Shown piece after piece: positions 20,308 to 28,233 of a stretch of 64,000 bases of DNA. Source of the DNA: Parafannyhessea umbonata (GTDB lineage: Bacteria; Actinomycetota; Coriobacteriia; Coriobacteriales; Atopobiaceae). The stretch covers positions 806,001 through 870,000 of the forward strand of contig NZ_LT629759.1 of the NCBI RefSeq assembly GCF_900105025.1. Direction: 5' to 3'. Made by a program: the position numbers and the translations under genes. The notes under the pieces were generated by a model. It ran no database searches. It saw nothing but the letters and a program-made list of their open reading frames with translations, and was not told the origin of the DNA. Position 1 is the first letter of the stretch; every line of letters begins with the position of its first letter.

Positions 20308-20382
20308 TCCCCGGTGGCGCAGTGGTAGCGCAGCTGACTGTTAATCAGCGTGTCGCAGGTTCGAACCCTGCCCGGGGAGCCA
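20308..20382 (+). tRNA. tRNA-Asn (GTT), second identical copy
   Basis: Identical over its whole length to the first copy, with the same anticodon GTT and encoded CCA. Only three bases (TCT) separate them, so both are cut from one precursor. Confidence 0.96.
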
Positions 20383-20390
20383 GAAGCTTC

Positions 20391-20425
20391 GAGGCCGGAA
20401 GAGTCGCTCTTCCGGCCTCTGTTGT
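20391..20425 (+). terminator. Terminator of the tRNA-Asn unit
   Basis: GAGGCCGGAAGAG (20391-20403) pairs perfectly with CTCTTCCGGCCTC (20407-20419) around a three-base loop. TGTTGTGTT follows. Confidence 0.8.
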
Positions 20426-20520
20426 GTTAAGGGGCAGCCTTTCTCGGCCCAGGGGTTAGGGCCGCGCCTGTGCCGTGCGGCCCTCGCGACAGGGCATCTG
20501 CCGGAGGGCTTGTCCGCTGT

Positions 20521-20551
20521 TTGTATGGCGGGGACACGGCTGTGCTAGCAT
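20521..20551 (+). promoter_or_regulatory. Candidate promoter of the polysaccharide cassette
   Basis: TTGTAT (20521-20526), 19 bases, and TGC-TAGCAT (20543-20551). The -10 ends only nine bases before the ATG at 20561, so the transcript would have little or no leader. Confidence 0.4.
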
Positions 20552-20560
20552 TTTCCTGTC

Positions 20561-21409
20561 ATGCGAACCAACGTTTTCGGAGGCAAATTGAACGCCGATA
20601 AGAATACCGGGACGGTCTCTGCAAAGGACGCGTGGTACCCACCGTCAAGGCGCGACTGGTTCATCCTGAGGCAACTCGTCTCCAAGGACTTCAAGCTCAA
20701 GTACCGCAGAAGCACCCTCGGCGTCGTGTGGAGCGTCCTGAACCCGCTTCTGATGATGCTCGTCATGGCTGCCGTGTTCGGGTCGTTCATGCGCTACAAC
20801 GATCCGTCGCTTGGCAACTACGCGGTCTACCTCATCCTGGGCAACACGGCGTTCCAGCTTATGAGCGATGCTACGAACCAGGGCATGTGCTCCATCATCT
20901 GGGCATCGTCGCTCTTGAAGAAGGTCAAGATCAACCGCTACGTGTTCCCCGTGCAGAAAGTGCTGTTTGCCGGCGTCAACTATGGCTTCTCGCTCATCGC
21001 GATCGCACTCGTCATGATCGTGGAGCGCGTGCCGCTCACGTGGACGGCGGCACTCATGCCGTTCGCGCTGATTACGCTCGTGGTGTTCTGCATCGGCCTC
21101 TCGCTCCTGCTCTCCGCCCTCTCGGTATTCTTCCGCGACGTGATTCACCTGTGGAGCGTCGTTCTCACCGCGTGGACCTATGCGACGCCGCTGTTCTATC
21201 CCTTCAAGATCCTTCCGCACTGGATGCAGGTCGCCGAGAAGTTCAACCCCATGTACATCTACATCACCTACATCCGCGACGTCATCCTGTATCATACGGT
21301 CCCCTCCGCCGGCATGCACGTCGCGTGCCTGGGATTCGCCCTGGTGGCGCTTGGCATCGGCTATGCCGTGTTCCACAAGAACGAGCACAAGTTCATCCTC
21401 TACATCTAG
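20561..21409 (+). CDS. ABC-2-type polysaccharide export permease (Wzm/TagG-like)
   Basis: This membrane subunit exports a lipid-linked surface polysaccharide or teichoic-acid-like polymer together with the ATPase encoded next. The 282-residue product starts with a cytoplasmic segment holding DFKLKYRRSTLGVVWSVLNPLL, a hallmark of this family, and then has six hydrophobic spans up to a tail KNEHKFILYI. Two starts are possible. ATG 20561 has no ribosome site but lies just after a -10 element (leaderless model). TTG 20588 has GGAGG four bases upstream and would remove nine residues. I list the ATG. The cassette follows the tRNA-Asn genes. Confidence 0.87.
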   Translation: MRTNVFGGKLNADKNTGTVSAKDAWYPPSRRDWFILRQLVSKDFKLKYRRSTLGVVWSVLNPLLMMLVMAAVFGSFMRYNDPSLGNYAVYLILGNTAFQLMSDATNQGMCSIIWASSLLKKVKINRYVFPVQKVLFAGVNYGFSLIAIALVMIVERVPLTWTAALMPFALITLVVFCIGLSLLLSALSVFFRDVIHLWSVVLTAWTYATPLFYPFKILPHWMQVAEKFNPMYIYITYIRDVILYHTVPSAGMHVACLGFALVALGIGYAVFHKNEHKFILYI

Positions 21410-21432
21410 ACCCCGGAAGATCGGTGCAAACT

Positions 21433-22215
21433 ATGGCAAAGCCAATCCTCACGCGTCCCAGCATCCCGCCCGAGGATGCGGAGACCGTCATCGACGTCGA
21501 CGACGTCTCCATGATCTTCAACATCGCCTCGGAGCAGTTCAACTCCCTCAAGGAGTACTTCATCGCGCTTGCGCGCCACGAGCTCAAGTTCAAGGAGTTC
21601 CGCGCCCTCAACCACATCAACTTCAAGGTCAAGCGCGGCGAGGCATTCGGCCTCGTCGGCACCAACGGCTCCGGCAAGTCCACCATGCTCAAAATCATCG
21701 CCGGCGTGCTGGAGGCGTCCGAGGGCACGTGCACGGTGCGCGGCACCATCGCGCCGCTCATCGAGCTTGGCGCCGGCTTCGACATGGAGCTCACCGCGAA
21801 GGAGAACATCTACCTGAACGGTGCGCTCCTGGGATATCGCAAGGAGTTCATCGACGAGCACTTCCAGGACATCGTGGACTTCGCGGAGCTCCAGAACTTC
21901 ATGGACATGCCGCTCAAGAACTACTCGTCCGGCATGGTGGCGCGCATCGCCTTCGCAATCGCGACGATCACGGAGCCGGACATCCTCATCGTCGACGAGA
22001 CGCTCTCCGTCGGCGACTTCCTGTTCCAGCAGAAGTGCGAGCGCCGCATCAAGGAGCTCGTCGACTCAGATGACGTCACCGTCCTTCTCGTGAGCCACAA
22101 CATCGACCAGGTCGAGCGCCTGTGCGACCGCGTCTGCTGGATCGAGAAGGGGCAGGAGCGCATGGTCGGTCCCACCGACGAGGTGTGCGCCGCGTACAAG
22201 AGCCTCGGGAACTAG
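21433..22215 (+). CDS. Polysaccharide ABC transporter ATP-binding protein (Wzt/TagH-like)
   Basis: This is the ATPase partner of the upstream permease. It has 260 residues. Walker A is GTNGSGKS at residues 76-83, the signature is NYSSGM, Walker B is ILIVDE and the switch is SHN. The long N-terminal segment before Walker A with FNSLKEYFIAL and LNHINFKVKRGEAFGLVG is typical for Wzt/TagH rather than for uptake importers. There is no C-terminal carbohydrate-binding domain, so export is probably not coupled to recognition of a capped glycan end. Confidence 0.9.
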   Translation: MAKPILTRPSIPPEDAETVIDVDDVSMIFNIASEQFNSLKEYFIALARHELKFKEFRALNHINFKVKRGEAFGLVGTNGSGKSTMLKIIAGVLEASEGTCTVRGTIAPLIELGAGFDMELTAKENIYLNGALLGYRKEFIDEHFQDIVDFAELQNFMDMPLKNYSSGMVARIAFAIATITEPDILIVDETLSVGDFLFQQKCERRIKELVDSDDVTVLLVSHNIDQVERLCDRVCWIEKGQERMVGPTDEVCAAYKSLGN

Positions 22216-22223
22216 GGGGTGCC

Positions 22224-23285
22224 ATGCCGTCCGCATCCGTCCTCGTGCCCATCTACAACGTCGAGAGGTACCTTCCGGCGTGCCTGGAGTCGCTCCGTGC
22301 GCAGCGGGGCGACTTCGAGTTCGTCTGCCTGGACGACGGATCGACTGACGGCTCCGCGAAGATCGCGGCGGAGTTTGTCGAGAAGGACGACCGCTTCCGG
22401 TTGATACAAAAGGCCAACTCCGGCTACGGCGACACGCTGAACCGCGGCCTCGCGGAGGCGCGCGGCGAGTATGTGGGCATCCTGGAGTCCGACGACGTCA
22501 TGTACCCGGACGCGCTCGAGGCCCTGCTTCGCGCCGCGCATGACACAAGGGCGGACCTCGCCAAGGGCACGTACTCGCTCTGGTGGTCCGAGATCGGCCG
22601 CGACGTGGTGCAGCACGAGGTGCCGCAGCGGCTGTTGGGCAAGGCGTTGCGCCCGCGCGAGCACGACTTCTGCTACCTTCTGAAGCCGACGGACTGGAGC
22701 TGCCTGTATCGGGCGGAGTGGCTATCGCGCGAGGGAATCCGCTTCCTTGCGACGCCGGGCGCGGCGTTCCAGGACACGTCGTTCATGTTCAAGGCGCTCT
22801 GCTCCACGGACAGGGCGGTGTTTCTGGACGTGCCCATCGTCCACTACCGTCAGGACAACGAGGGGTCTTCCATCAACTCCGAAAGCAAGGCGTACGCGGT
22901 TTGCGGCGAGTACGACGAGATAGAGCGCTGGCTTGCCCTGCACGCGGACGACGCCTTCGCAGCGCGGATGCGCCTTGGCTTCCAGGTGTCGAAGCTGAAC
23001 GCGTACCTGTGGAACCTCGACCGCCTGGGCGATGACCTCGCACCGGAGTTCGTGCACCGCGTGGCGAGCGAGTTTTCCGCGTATGCGGCCAGGGGAGAGA
23101 TAGACTGGCCAGCCTGGGATGCGTGGAAGGCCACGAACCTAAGGGCGCTCCTGCGCGATCCGGAGCACTACCTCGCCGTCCGGCGCCGCTACCATGGGCC
23201 TGGCGCCGCGGCAAAGGCCCGCTTCGCGCTGCGCCTTGCGGGTCCTGCCGGTCTTGCGCAGGCGCTTGGCGGCAGGAGGGGATAG
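22224..23285 (+). CDS. Family 2 glycosyltransferase
   Basis: The 353-residue protein begins with a GT-A fold: SVLVPIYNVERYLPACLESL, the nucleotide-binding CLDDGSTDGS near residues 36-44, and a metal-binding ESDD near residue 88. An acceptor-side motif with QDTSFMFKAL follows. No membrane span is seen, so it probably works at the cytoplasmic face on a lipid-linked acceptor. The C-terminal part (YHGPGAAAKARFALR) is not conserved in a way I recognise. It starts eight bases after the ATPase stop and is one unit with the exporter. The donor sugar is unknown. Confidence 0.87.
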   Translation: MPSASVLVPIYNVERYLPACLESLRAQRGDFEFVCLDDGSTDGSAKIAAEFVEKDDRFRLIQKANSGYGDTLNRGLAEARGEYVGILESDDVMYPDALEALLRAAHDTRADLAKGTYSLWWSEIGRDVVQHEVPQRLLGKALRPREHDFCYLLKPTDWSCLYRAEWLSREGIRFLATPGAAFQDTSFMFKALCSTDRAVFLDVPIVHYRQDNEGSSINSESKAYAVCGEYDEIERWLALHADDAFAARMRLGFQVSKLNAYLWNLDRLGDDLAPEFVHRVASEFSAYAARGEIDWPAWDAWKATNLRALLRDPEHYLAVRRRYHGPGAAAKARFALRLAGPAGLAQALGGRRG

Positions 23286-23287
23286 CC

Positions 23288-24343
23288 ATGCCGCGCATGT
23301 CAATAGTCATTCCCGTGTACAACGCGGAGCGCTACCTCAGGGCGTGCCTCGCGTCTGTGCTGGGGCAGACCATGCGCGACCTCGAGGTCATCTGCGTCGA
23401 CGACGGCTCCACGGACAACTCGCCGCGCATACTGGACGAGTACGCGACGCGAGACGCCCGCGTGAGTGTCATCCACCAGGAAAACGCCGGCGCGGGCGCG
23501 GCGCGCAACGCCGGAATGGACCGCGCCACGGGGGACGTGCTTCTCTGCGTGGACGCGGACGACACGATCGCGCCCGACGCATGCGAGGTCGTGACGGACT
23601 CCTTTGCGCGCGCGGGCTGCGAGGTCATGTGCTTCGGCTTCTCGTGCGAGCCGGCAGATCGCACTCCGGCGGCCATCGCGAACAGGCTTCGCCCGCGCGA
23701 CGCACTCATAGAAGGCTTCCATCCCGAGGTGCTCTTCACCGAGAAGGTCAGGCCCTTCTCGTGGAGGTGCGCCCTGTCGCGCGAGTTCTGCGAGCGCGTG
23801 GGCGCGCGCTACGACGAGACGCTCACGCTTGGCGACGACCAGTACTTCCTGTTCTACGTATACCCGCGCGCGCGGAGGATCCTGCTCTGCTCGCGGCAGC
23901 TGTACGCATATCGCATGACGGACGCGTCCATGATGCACGCCGCGTCCGCGAACGGGGCGAGCCTTTCGCACAAGCTTTCGAGGCACCGCGACGCTGTCGC
24001 CGCGATACTTTCGGACTGGAAGTCGAGCGGCTGGCGGGACGTCTGCGCGGAGCGTATGCTCGACTGGGACGTCGACCTCGTGCTTCTTGATGCAAGTGCG
24101 CTTCCCGAGGCGGAGCAGACAAAGTTCTGGGGCGACTACCTCGGGCTTCTTACAGACTACTTTGGAGAAGAGCGGCTGCGTGGCGCCCGCGGCGCCACGG
24201 GCGCGGTGCTTCGCGACGTGAGGGGGCGCCTTTCTGGCTCCCGCGCGGGCGCGTGCGTGCGCAAGGGCACCGTCGCCGCGTTCTACCTGCGGCAGCGCGG
24301 GCTTGCCAACTGCGTGCGTCGCGTGGTGAGGTCGCGCTTCTAG
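23288..24343 (+). CDS. Family 2 glycosyltransferase
   Basis: This is a second GT-A enzyme of 351 residues and a distant paralogue of the one before. SIVIPVYNAERYLRACLASVLGQ is followed by VDDGSTDNS and the metal-binding VDADDT. GDDQYFLFYVYPRA is in the acceptor region. The C-terminus is helical and basic. It starts two bases after its neighbour and ends the cassette. With the Wzm/Wzt pair it probably builds a surface glycan. No promoter or terminator separates the two glycosyltransferase genes. Confidence 0.87.
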   Translation: MPRMSIVIPVYNAERYLRACLASVLGQTMRDLEVICVDDGSTDNSPRILDEYATRDARVSVIHQENAGAGAARNAGMDRATGDVLLCVDADDTIAPDACEVVTDSFARAGCEVMCFGFSCEPADRTPAAIANRLRPRDALIEGFHPEVLFTEKVRPFSWRCALSREFCERVGARYDETLTLGDDQYFLFYVYPRARRILLCSRQLYAYRMTDASMMHAASANGASLSHKLSRHRDAVAAILSDWKSSGWRDVCAERMLDWDVDLVLLDASALPEAEQTKFWGDYLGLLTDYFGEERLRGARGATGAVLRDVRGRLSGSRAGACVRKGTVAAFYLRQRGLANCVRRVVRSRF

Positions 24344-24428
24344 GCACGCCTTCCAAGACTTCGCATCTTTTCGTATTCCGGTTTTCCGTACCCAGAGCCG
24401 CGCGTTTCGTGTGTGGGAAAATTCGTCG

Positions 24429-24456
24429 TTGCGTTGGAAGAAATTCCGCGTATATT
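24429..24456 (+). promoter_or_regulatory. pyr operon promoter
   Basis: TTGCGT (24429-24434), 16 bases, TATATT (24451-24456). Transcription would begin near 24463 and give a leader of about 120 bases before pyrR. Confidence 0.7.
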
Positions 24457-24483
24457 GAATGCAACCCTTTAAGCACGGTGCGA

Positions 24484-24574
24484 GACGCCGGCAAGGAACA
24501 TATGCCCTGCGGGGCCATGAACGCCTTCCTGACGCCTGTGTACCGTGTACCAACGGGACATTGGCGTCTTTTTT
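24484..24574 (+). promoter_or_regulatory. Transcription attenuator in the pyrR leader
   Basis: A terminator arm GACGCC (24531-24536) pairs with GGCGTC (24563-24568) and is followed by six T (24569-24574), ending just before the pyrR ribosome site. An upstream hairpin, AGGAA (24494-24498) with TTCCT (24526-24530) around the ATGCCCTGCGGGGCCAT palindrome, can also extend into GCC of the terminator region. It would then act as antiterminator. PyrR encoded downstream is the expected sensor of UMP. The exact PyrR-binding loop is not assigned; TGCGAGA near 24478-24485 is a partial match. Confidence 0.65.
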
Positions 24575-24586
24575 GGAAGGAGTGCC

Positions 24587-25159
24587 ATGGCTGAGAACAG
24601 GCCAAAGGCGGTCATCATGGATGACCAGGCGATGGAGAGGGCCATCACCCGCATCGCCCACGAGATCGTCGAGCACAACGAGGGCTCGGACGACATCGCG
24701 CTCGTCGGCATCATCCGTCGCGGAGAAACGCTTGCGACGAAGCTCGCGGACGCGATCGAGGCCATAGAGGGCAACAGGCCGAAGGTGGGCTCCCTCGACA
24801 TCAGCTTCTATCGCGACGACTTCATGCGCAACGTCGCCCCCGTGCTGCACGGCACCAACATCCCCTTCAACATCGACGGCGCGAACATCGTCCTGGTGGA
24901 CGACGTGCTGTACACGGGTCGCACCGTGCGCGCGGCGCTGAACGCGCTTACGGACTACGGTCGCCCCAAGACGGTCCAGCTGGCGGTCATGGTGGACCGC
25001 GGCCATCGCGAGCTGCCCATTCGCGCCGACTACGTTGGCAAGAACGTTCCGTCCTCGCACGAGGAGGACGTGCGCGTCTGCATAGAGCCTCTCGACGATC
25101 ACAACTCCGTCGAGATCTGGGACATCAACGTCGAAAAGAAAGCTGGAGGTGCGAACTAG
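24587..25159 (+). CDS. pyrR: Pyrimidine operon regulator PyrR
   Basis: PyrR is an RNA-binding attenuator protein, and in many species also a uracil phosphoribosyltransferase. The 190-residue protein has the type I phosphoribosyltransferase fold. The PRPP-binding signature is VLVDDVLYTGRT, and VGIIRRG and LDISFYRDD mark the hood and RNA-binding surface. The ATG at 24587 has GGAAGGAG upstream and gives the normal length. A 14-residue extension in frame would start within the attenuator. It is the first gene of the operon it should regulate, and pyrB begins directly after its stop. Confidence 0.95.
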   Translation: MAENRPKAVIMDDQAMERAITRIAHEIVEHNEGSDDIALVGIIRRGETLATKLADAIEAIEGNRPKVGSLDISFYRDDFMRNVAPVLHGTNIPFNIDGANIVLVDDVLYTGRTVRAALNALTDYGRPKTVQLAVMVDRGHRELPIRADYVGKNVPSSHEEDVRVCIEPLDDHNSVEIWDINVEKKAGGAN

Positions 25160-26098
25160 ATGCTATCCGTGAAGAACCTCATCGACACGTACAGCCTGAC
25201 CGCCGATGACATCACGCAGATCCTTGACACGGCGGCCGCGTTCGAGTCCGTCAACAATGGCCGCGTGATCAAGAAGGTGCCGGCGCTGCGCGGCCGCACG
25301 ATCGTCAACCTGTTCCTCGAGCCGTCCACGCGCACGAAGAGCTCGTTCGAGCTGGCCGAGAAGCGCCTGTCCGCCGACTCGCTGTCCATGGGTGGCAGCA
25401 CGTCTTCCGTCGTGAAGGGCGAGAGCCTGGCGGACACCATCCAGACCATCGATGCCATGAACGTCGACATGTTCATCTGCCGTGCGAGGCTCGCCGGCAC
25501 TCCGCAGAAGATTACCGAGAACACTGATGCCGTGGTCATCAACGCGGGCGACGGCAAGCACCAGCACCCGACGCAGGCCATGCTCGACCTGTACACCATT
25601 CGCAAGCACTTCGGCCACCTCGACGGCCTGAAGGTCGCCATCGTGGGCGACCTCGCGCACAGCCGCGTGTGCGGCTCGCTCGCGCCCGCGCTGAGGACTA
25701 TGGGCGCCGAGGTCACGCTCGTGGGACCCCCGACGTTCCAGGTGGACGACCCCGACTGGTTCGGCTGCCCGCAGACGTGGAGCCTCGACGAGGTCATCGA
25801 CTCCGTCGACGTCGTGTACATGCTCCGCGTCCAGCTGGAGCGCATGGAGGGCGCGACGATCCCGTCCCGCCGCGAGTACAACCGCCTGTACGGCCTCGAC
25901 ATGAAGCGCGTCAGCCGCATGAAGGACAACGCGATTATCTGCCACCCCGGCCCCATGAACCGCGGCATGGAGATCAACGCGGACGTCGCGGACTGCGCGC
26001 GCTCGAGGATTCTTGACCAGGTCAACGCCGGTGTCCTCACCCGCATGGCCGAGATGTACCTGCTTCTGGGAGGAGAGAACAATGGCATTTCTGCTTAA
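25160..26098 (+). CDS. pyrB: Aspartate carbamoyltransferase catalytic chain
   Basis: PyrB condenses carbamoyl phosphate with aspartate, the first committed step of pyrimidine synthesis. The 312-residue chain has the carbamoyl-phosphate loop EPSTRTKSSFE, the second-subunit loop SSVVKGES, HQHPTQAMLD, and HPGPMNRG near the C-terminus. No pyrI is present, as in other pyrR-controlled operons, so allosteric CTP control is not expected. It overlaps pyrC by 17 bases. Confidence 0.96.
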   Translation: MLSVKNLIDTYSLTADDITQILDTAAAFESVNNGRVIKKVPALRGRTIVNLFLEPSTRTKSSFELAEKRLSADSLSMGGSTSSVVKGESLADTIQTIDAMNVDMFICRARLAGTPQKITENTDAVVINAGDGKHQHPTQAMLDLYTIRKHFGHLDGLKVAIVGDLAHSRVCGSLAPALRTMGAEVTLVGPPTFQVDDPDWFGCPQTWSLDEVIDSVDVVYMLRVQLERMEGATIPSRREYNRLYGLDMKRVSRMKDNAIICHPGPMNRGMEINADVADCARSRILDQVNAGVLTRMAEMYLLLGGENNGISA

Positions 26099-27377
26099 GG
26101 GCGCACACGCCGTCGACCCGCAGATCGGACTCGACGAGGTAGTCGACGTCCTTCTCGACGGAAAGGAGATCGTCGAGGTGGGCCATGACCTGGAGGCCCC
26201 CGAGGGCGCCGAGGTCATCGATGCCGCTGGCAAGTACCTGGTTCCCGGCCTCGTCGACATGCACGTGCACTTCCGCGACCCCGGCTTCGAGTACAAGGAG
26301 ACCATCGAGACCGGCTCTCGTGCCGCGACGCACGGCGGCTTCACGGACGTCGCGACCATGCCGAACACCGACCCCGTGACCGACACGGGCACCGGCGTCC
26401 GCTACCAGATCGACCGCGGCCGCGCGGCGGGGCTCTGCCACATCCGCCCGATCGGCGCGCTCACCCGCGGCGAGAAGGGCGAGGCCCTCGCGGAGATCGG
26501 CGACATGGTGCTCGAGGGCGCCTGCGCCTTCAGCGACGACGGCCACGGCGTGCAGGGCGCCGGCATGATGCGCACCTGCATGGGCTACGTGTCGCAGTTC
26601 GACCGCGTCGCGATTGCGCACTGCGAGGACGAGTCCCTCACGGCCCACGGCGTGATCAACGAGGGCAAGGCGTCCACGCGCCTCGGCATGTTCGGCTGGC
26701 CGGCCCTGGGCGAGGAGCTCGAGATCTACCGCGACATCGAGCTCTGCCGACTCACCGGCTGCCCGCTGCACATCGCGCACATCTCCACCGAGAAGGGCCT
26801 GAACCTGGTGAGGGCCGCGAAGGCCGAGGGGCTGCCCGTCACGTGCGAGGTCACTCCGCACCACCTGTTCCTGAACGAGGACGACATCGACAGCACCTAC
26901 AACACGAACCTGAAGATGAACCCGCCTCTGCGTCTGAAGAGCGACATGCTCGCCCTGCGCAAGGGCATCGTCGACGGCTCGATCGACTGCCTCGTGACCG
27001 ACCACGCGCCCCACGCCCAGCACGAGAAGGACTGCGAGTGGGAGATCGCGTTCTTCGGCACCATCGGGCTCGAGACCTCGCTTCCCCTCATGCTCACGAA
27101 CATGGTGCGCACCGGCGAGATCGGCTGGAACAGGCTCGTCGAGGTCATGGCCGTCAACCCGCGTCGCGTGCTCAGGCTCGCCGACGTGAAGATCGAGAAG
27201 GGCTCCAAGGCCGACCTCACGCTGATCGACCCCGAGAAGGAGATCACCGTGACCGAGGACTACTTCGAGAGCAAGTCCAAGAACTCCGCGTTCCTGGGCG
27301 AGACGCTCATGGGCGTGGCCTCGGACGTCTTCGTCGACGGCAAGCGCACGCTCGCAAACGGCGTGGTGGCCCAGTAA
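26082..27377 (+). CDS. pyrC: Dihydroorotase
   Basis: PyrC cyclises carbamoyl-aspartate to dihydroorotate. The 431-residue protein is a class I amidohydrolase. The metal site motif DMHVHFRDPG is near residue 60; further ligands lie in IAHCED, HIAHIST and TDHAPH. The catalytic Asp is in TDHAPH. The ATG at 26082 has GGAGGAGAG upstream inside the pyrB end. It precedes a hairpin that separates it from pyrK. Confidence 0.95.
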   Translation: MAFLLKGAHAVDPQIGLDEVVDVLLDGKEIVEVGHDLEAPEGAEVIDAAGKYLVPGLVDMHVHFRDPGFEYKETIETGSRAATHGGFTDVATMPNTDPVTDTGTGVRYQIDRGRAAGLCHIRPIGALTRGEKGEALAEIGDMVLEGACAFSDDGHGVQGAGMMRTCMGYVSQFDRVAIAHCEDESLTAHGVINEGKASTRLGMFGWPALGEELEIYRDIELCRLTGCPLHIAHISTEKGLNLVRAAKAEGLPVTCEVTPHHLFLNEDDIDSTYNTNLKMNPPLRLKSDMLALRKGIVDGSIDCLVTDHAPHAQHEKDCEWEIAFFGTIGLETSLPLMLTNMVRTGEIGWNRLVEVMAVNPRRVLRLADVKIEKGSKADLTLIDPEKEITVTEDYFESKSKNSAFLGETLMGVASDVFVDGKRTLANGVVAQ

Positions 27378-27387
27378 CGCACTGTCA

Positions 27388-27427
27388 TGGTGGCGCGGGA
27401 CGCCGGACCTCGCGCCACCATTCTCTT
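27388..27427 (+). terminator. Hairpin between pyrC and pyrK
   Basis: TGGTGGCGCG (27388-27397) pairs perfectly with CGCGCCACCA (27411-27420) and is followed by TTCTCTT. It looks like a weak or partial terminator that could lower expression of pyrK-pyrD-pyrF, or a stabilising element. Confidence 0.55.
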
Positions 27428-27441
27428 GAAAGGAGGCCGCC

Positions 27442-28233
27442 GTGCAGCCAAGTGCCAAGGTGCACCTGTACGACTTCCACGTGCGCTCGAACGAGGCCGT
27501 GGGCAGGGACGTCTTCCGCATGGTGATGGAGTCGCCGGAGCTCGCGGGCAAGCTCGCGCCCGGCCAGTTCATGAACATCGCGGTTCCGGGGGATGCGTCG
27601 CACATCGTGAGGATACCGCTGTCGTTTGCGGGCACGGACGTGGATGACGGTACGATAGAGCTGGTGTACGCCGTGGTCGGCGAGGGCACGCGGCGCCTGT
27701 CTAAGATGGGCGCGGGCTCCGGCTCGACCGTCGTGGGACCGTGCGGCAATGGCTGGCGCATAGGGCCGGGCGGCCGAGCGCTCGCTGTGGCCGGCGGTGT
27801 CGGCGCTCCGCCCGTCATAGCGGCGGCGCGTGCGCTTGTCGAGTCCGGGCGCGACGTGGACGTCATCCTCGGGGCGCAGACGAGAGACCGCCTCTGGGGC
27901 GAGAAGGACGCGCGCGGGCTCGGCGCAAGCGACGTCGTGGTCACGACCGACGACGGCTCGTATGGCCTCAGGGGCTTCACGACCCAGGCGATGGAAGACC
28001 TTCTCGCCCAGCGCGACTACGGCCTCGTGGTGACGTGTGGCCCGTCCGTCATGATGGCGGGGGTGGCCAGGCTGGCACAGGACGCGCACGTGGCGTGCCA
28101 GGCATCGCTCGAGCGGATGATGACCTGCGGCTTTGGCGCGTGCAGCACGTGCAACGTGGCCATGCGCGCCGGCGGCTACAAGTCGTGCTGCATGGACGGT
28201 CCCGTGTTCGACGCACAGGAGGTGGCGTGGTGA
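27442..28233 (+). CDS. pyrK: Dihydroorotate dehydrogenase electron-transfer subunit
   Basis: PyrK is the FAD and [2Fe-2S] subunit that passes electrons from PyrD to NAD+, so the pathway works without oxygen. The 263-residue protein has a ferredoxin-reductase-like FAD domain (RIPLSFAG), an NAD-binding domain (AGGVGAPPVIAAA, TCGPSVMM), and cluster ligands C229, C234, C237 and C249. The start is GTG with AAAGGAGG at 27429-27436. It overlaps pyrD by four bases, consistent with coupled synthesis of the complex. Confidence 0.94.
   Translation: MQPSAKVHLYDFHVRSNEAVGRDVFRMVMESPELAGKLAPGQFMNIAVPGDASHIVRIPLSFAGTDVDDGTIELVYAVVGEGTRRLSKMGAGSGSTVVGPCGNGWRIGPGGRALAVAGGVGAPPVIAAARALVESGRDVDVILGAQTRDRLWGEKDARGLGASDVVVTTDDGSYGLRGFTTQAMEDLLAQRDYGLVVTCGPSVMMAGVARLAQDAHVACQASLERMMTCGFGACSTCNVAMRAGGYKSCCMDGPVFDAQEVAW

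Noticed and set aside
20097-20459. Apparent protein with a perfect internal repeat
   Set aside because: The repeat is the translation of the two identical tRNA-Asn genes.
24344-24428. Second copy of the tRNA-Asn 3' end as an island boundary
   Set aside because: No match to the tRNA T-arm or acceptor sequence is present at the far end of the polysaccharide cassette.
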